From contig CM044862.1 in the NCBI GenBank assembly GCA_024500155.1, positions 45,952,001-46,016,000 of the forward strand: 64,000 bases of DNA, written 5' to 3'. The notes beneath the pieces were generated by a model. It saw only the letters and a program-made list of their open reading frames with translations. It made no database searches and had not been told where the DNA came from. Both the position numbers and the translations under genes were made by a program. Origin of the DNA: Chenopodium formosanum (lineage: Eukaryota; Streptophyta; Magnoliopsida; Caryophyllales; Amaranthaceae). Positions 60,578 through 64,000 of the stretch are shown piece after piece. Positions within the stretch are counted from its first letter, which is position 1; every line of letters begins with the position of its first letter.

Positions 60578-63368
60578 ATGGATGCATCACCAACACACAC
60601 GGCACAGCCTAGGTTAGAGTCCAGCCGGTCACCGGGGACGGCTGAGTCTAGGACTGGGAGTGCCGGCTCGGGGTGTTGGGACCACCCTTTGCCATGGATT
60701 CCGACTAGTTATGTGTCTGTGCAGGACACCATGGCTCGGACAATGCAGACGGCCACTGATCCAAATTACCGAGGCGAAGGCTCAGGCGGCCAAACGCCTG
60801 AGGGAGACACGTCTGATCAGAGAGATCAGACGACTCTGGAGAGATCCCCTCCGCGCGCCCCTTCGACCCCCGCTGACTCTTTCCTAGAGGAGTGTGACCA
60901 AGGCGGCGACGATGCCGCCTCTGCCCCCATGGACCAAAGCGAGGGGGAGACGGAGAGTGACAGCTCCGCCTCTACCTCCGAGAGCAGCGATGACTTGCCC
61001 CCTCTTCCAGATAGCGAGGAGGAAGAAAGGAAAAAGTGGAGTGAGAAGGACGATCCCTTCAGCATCCACGTCTCCTCCAAGGACCGGATCCAGATGGGAG
61101 AGAACTTAGAGAATTTTAAGAAAATGCACCCGCTAGGAGACGGGTATAAGATCCGGGTGCCGCCTGAACTTGGCACCATCGCCTGGGGGGATGATCAACA
61201 GAACGCCAACAGTTATTTTGGCTGTTACGAGGCGGCATTCATAGCCGGCCTTCGCTTCCCCCTTCACCAGGCGGTGAGGGCTATTTTGAGGGGCTACGGC
61301 CTGGGGCTCTGGCAACTTACCCCCAACTCCTGGACCAACATTCTGGGGTATGTTGCCTCCTGTGAGTTCCAAGGGCTTAACCCCGGCTGGAAGGCTTTTG
61401 CAAGCATGCATTACCTCAGCAGGAGCCCAGGCGGCTGGAGGGCGTGGTACACTCTAACCACGCAGCCGCAATATATGATGACCTTGGACAAGGTCTCCAA
61501 GTTCGATGGCTGGAAACACAGGTTCTACCTGATGTCGGCCCCAACCAGACGGGAGAATTATGAATTCCGTCTGTACAATAAGAAGCCTGACTTGTTAGGC
61601 AGGAAGTGCGCTCTTCCCCGGATCCCAGAAGAGGACTTTGACAAGATTATTGAGGCAGACTTTTTTAGCCTCACAGACACAACCTTGTCAACCGGGGAGA
61701 CAATAAAAGTCCCCAAGAACTGGATCCCCAAGAGCGCCTGGTTCAGGGACGAGTGCTTCCTAGCCGCCTGCGGACTAGGGCACATGTTTTCCAAACGTAT
61801 GCGCCTGAGTTTATATCCGTCTGTAGTATTTTTCTATCAAAATTGTTTTATGATATTAACCAACTTCTTTTTGCAGAGGAAGCATTAAGCATGTTGCAGA
61901 CGGAGAAAACCCCAAAGCGATCCTCTGCTGTCATCCGCAAGGCGCTTGCGGAGAAGGCCGCGGCTGAGGTCAAAGCCAAGGTATTGAGCGCCTGACCCTT
62001 TCTTAAGCTCATTTTATAAACTGTCTTGCCCGGATACTAACCTTATTTATTTTCACAGGGGGGAGAAGTTGGGAAATCGTTTGAGAAGAGTCTCAAACGG
62101 GCTAGGGAGGAAGCCCCAGCCGTTCTCAATAAGCTAAAAAAGTCCGCCTCTGCATCAACTCCTGGCGCCTCAGCCGGGTCAAAGACGATGCGAATAGGGG
62201 GACGGCTCGAGAAAATAGGAGGCAGCCTGTGCCTTGACCTTGCCAACCCCTCAGCAGCCGCGGGGTTCACCACGCCTGCAAGCGTTTCCCGCTTGGCCGA
62301 CTCTGAAGGTAAGAATCTTTTTGAATCCCCGCCTGATCTGGGGTGGCCTTTACGGGTGAAATCCCACTCCCAACAGACATCATCCTCAGACAGCCGGATA
62401 CAAATAGGTGCCGCCTTAGTTTCGCACTCATCACCTATTGATTGTGGTGCAGATCAAACACAATCTCCCCGCTGGCCAGACGTCCAGAAGCACGCCAAAG
62501 CCATGCTGGACGCCGTCCGGAAGAAGGATAAGGACAATATCCCTGGGATAGAGACGTTCAACCTTGAACTCATTCTATCCCTTCTGGCTGAGGTGAGAAA
62601 CTTGTCAATTCCGTGTTATTTTTTTTTTTAAGTAATTTCTCCGCCTATAATTCTTATACCGCCTGCTTTTTGCAGGCCATGCTGCGGGTGGACGGGCTCA
62701 AACGTCCTTATTCCCGCAAACGGGAAGAGGTAAAAAGGGCCAAGAAGTCTGCCATAGACGCTGATAATATTGCTTTACACTCAACTATCGTAAATGAACT
62801 TGAAACTAAAGCAATAATTATGACACAGGCGTCTAAAATCCAGCAGCTGGAGCTAGATCTGAAGGCGGCCGACCAGTGGGTGACGGATGCTGAGACGGCC
62901 AAGAAGGGGGCGGAGGAGGCCCAAAAGAAGGCAGACGAGAGCGCCAAGCAGGCTGATGAGGCGCTCAAGAAGGCCCAAGCGGACCTTGGTAAACTGAAAA
63001 CCAAGGTTGAGAGGCTGGAGAAGGATGCTGCTCAGGCTCAGAAAAACTTTGCAGCAACCCTGGAGGCGGAGCAAAACCGCCTCGTTGCTGAAAGCGATGC
63101 TGACAACGACGCCCGTATGAAGATTGCTTGGGCTGCCTTGTACCCAGAAGCTGATTATAGCATCTGGGCAATGGCACACAGCTATGCTGAGTACGTGGTG
63201 TATTTGAGAGAGCAAGGCATGCCAGAGCCTGCCTCCTTAGAAGCCTGGCTCAGCAACAATGAGCCGTCCGCGCCTGAGCTTCCTGGTCCTGGTGAAGCGC
63301 AGGAAATTCCCTCAGACGATGAGGAGAAGGAGGAGGACCAGGAGGCTCCGTCTGCAGGCCAAAAGTGA
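60578..63368 (+). CDS. Intact five-exon antisense accessory gene of the retrotransposon
   Basis: Inferred exons are 60578-61796 (1219 nt), 61877-61980 (104), 62059-62308 (250), 62453-62592 (140) and 62676-63368 (693). Introns are 80, 78, 144 and 83 nt, all GT-AG, with donors such as AG|GTAAGA and acceptors such as ttttttgcag. Joined, they give 802 codons without an internal stop (801 residues). Residues of about 110-150 are acidic and Ser-rich. Residues 224-271 (GLRFPLHQAVRAIL... QLTPNSWTNILGYV) resemble the plant 'putative gypsy type transposon' domain PF04195. Exon 5 (from residue 572) starts with a basic patch (KRPYSRKREEVKRAKK) and continues into a coiled coil to about residue 725, then an acidic tail. 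There is no catalytic motif. I infer a structural or regulatory nuclear protein; the function is unknown. Confidence 0.85.
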
Positions 63369-64000
63369 CTCTTCAGCGGCAGTATGCCAATTTATCATTT
63401 CTTTTAATTCTTTTTATTCAGCGGCTATATGCCAAAACTTGAATTTTCCGGCCTGCGTGCCGAGTATCCTTGTATTTACCGGCTGTGGAGCCGTGTTAAT
63501 TAACAATTTTTCTCCCGGACGGGGTCCGGTTAACATTTGATCCATTACAACCGTTTGGTTGGATGGACTTTTATGAATTGCACCGACTAAGTCGGTTTTG
63601 ATTATTTTGCATTTGAATTTTTAATTTTTGCCTATCTTATTAAAAGCATGCGGCGATTTCTTGCCTAACTAATCAGTAGTCTGTCTGTCTTTGCCCCTGG
63701 ACGGCTGTGTGATTGGTTTGAGCTGGAGCTGGTTGATTGACTTGAAAACGTCTGATGCTGCAAAGAGCATGATATGTTTGTAAGTCAATCAATCACAATA
63801 GTGATTGCCCCAAACCAAGTGCACAGCCGTGCATCACAAGCGTTCAGTCACTACCCAGACGGTTTTTTGCCCGTCTTGGTAGAGATTTCATAGCCATTGA
63901 ACTCTTGCCCCAATTGGGGTGAGGTGCATTTTTTTTTAAAATAAATAACCAAGCGAGAACTTCAGCTGATTACCGACTGATGCATATGGGCATCCGGTAT
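63369..64000. other. Spacer of copy 3 between antisense gene and pol (partial)
   Basis: Reverse counterpart of 13780-14414, with more divergence than between copies 1 and 2. It contains the conserved inverted repeat at 63733-63792. No coding frame is supported. Confidence 0.75.
63733..63792. other. Conserved inverted repeat, copy 3
   Basis: Arms ttgattgacttgaaaac (63733-63749) and gtttgtaagtcaatcaa (63776-63792), with the loop region ctgatgctgcaaagagcatg. The fold is retained although one arm has changed sequence relative to copies 1 and 2. Confidence 0.7.

Larger units (their letters stand above)
59710..64000 (-). mobile_element. Tat-lineage LTR retrotransposon, copy 3 (partial, inverted)
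   Basis: The 3' end of a third copy, reversed relative to copies 1 and 2: 3' LTR 59710-60204, polypurine tract, antisense promoter region, the complete antisense gene (here on the plus strand) and part of the spacer towards pol. Integrase and everything upstream lie beyond the window, so its target-site duplication cannot be checked. Confidence 0.94.

Overview
The window is repeat-rich nuclear DNA of a land plant, probably a dicot with a large genome. No host single-copy gene, tRNA or rRNA is visible. It consists of an AT-rich 40-bp satellite interrupted by three copies of one Ty3/gypsy LTR retrotransposon family, two LINEs of one L1-type family, and a decayed gag-only fragment. The retrotransposon has dual RNase H domains, a GPY/F-type integrase end without a chromodomain, and an extra antisense gene between pol and the 3' LTR. 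These traits place it in the Tat lineage (Retand/Ogre/Grande relatives). Species cannot be named from the sequence alone.

Layout: 1-6700 satellite; 6701-18095 retrotransposon copy 1 (plus orientation, no target-site duplication); 18096-19746 5'-truncated LINE; 19747-20764 satellite; 20765-32117 copy 2 (plus orientation, 5-bp duplication aaagt); 32118-32177 satellite remnant; about 32178-38263 near full-length but decayed LINE; 38264-54855 satellite with 0.5-3 kb higher-order duplications; 54856-59709 a gag-like pseudogene and featureless AT-rich flanks; 59710-64000 the 3' part of copy 3 in minus orientation, running off the window.

Each retrotransposon reads LTR - PBS - gag - protease - RT - RNase H - second RNase H - integrase - 63-bp subrepeats - conserved hairpin - antisense gene - antisense promoter region - polypurine tract - LTR. 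The sense polyprotein lies in one frame interrupted by two UAG codons shared by copies 1 and 2. The second, between protease and RT, is followed by CAA UCA and so fits the tobamovirus-type leaky stop context UAG CAR YYA. Copies 1 and 2 also carry private frameshifts and nonsense codons.

The most notable object is the antisense gene. It resolves into five exons of 1219, 104, 250, 140 and 693 nt in all three copies, with identical exon lengths. Three of the four GT-AG introns differ in length between copies. In copy 3 the spliced frame is fully open (801 codons): an acidic Ser-rich N-terminus, a domain resembling the plant 'putative gypsy type transposon' family (PF04195), and a long C-terminal coiled coil. 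A TATA box lies 225-226 bp upstream of its ATG in all three copies, next to a 32-bp G-box-like palindrome. Together these indicate an independently promoted, spliced accessory gene carried antisense within an LTR retrotransposon.
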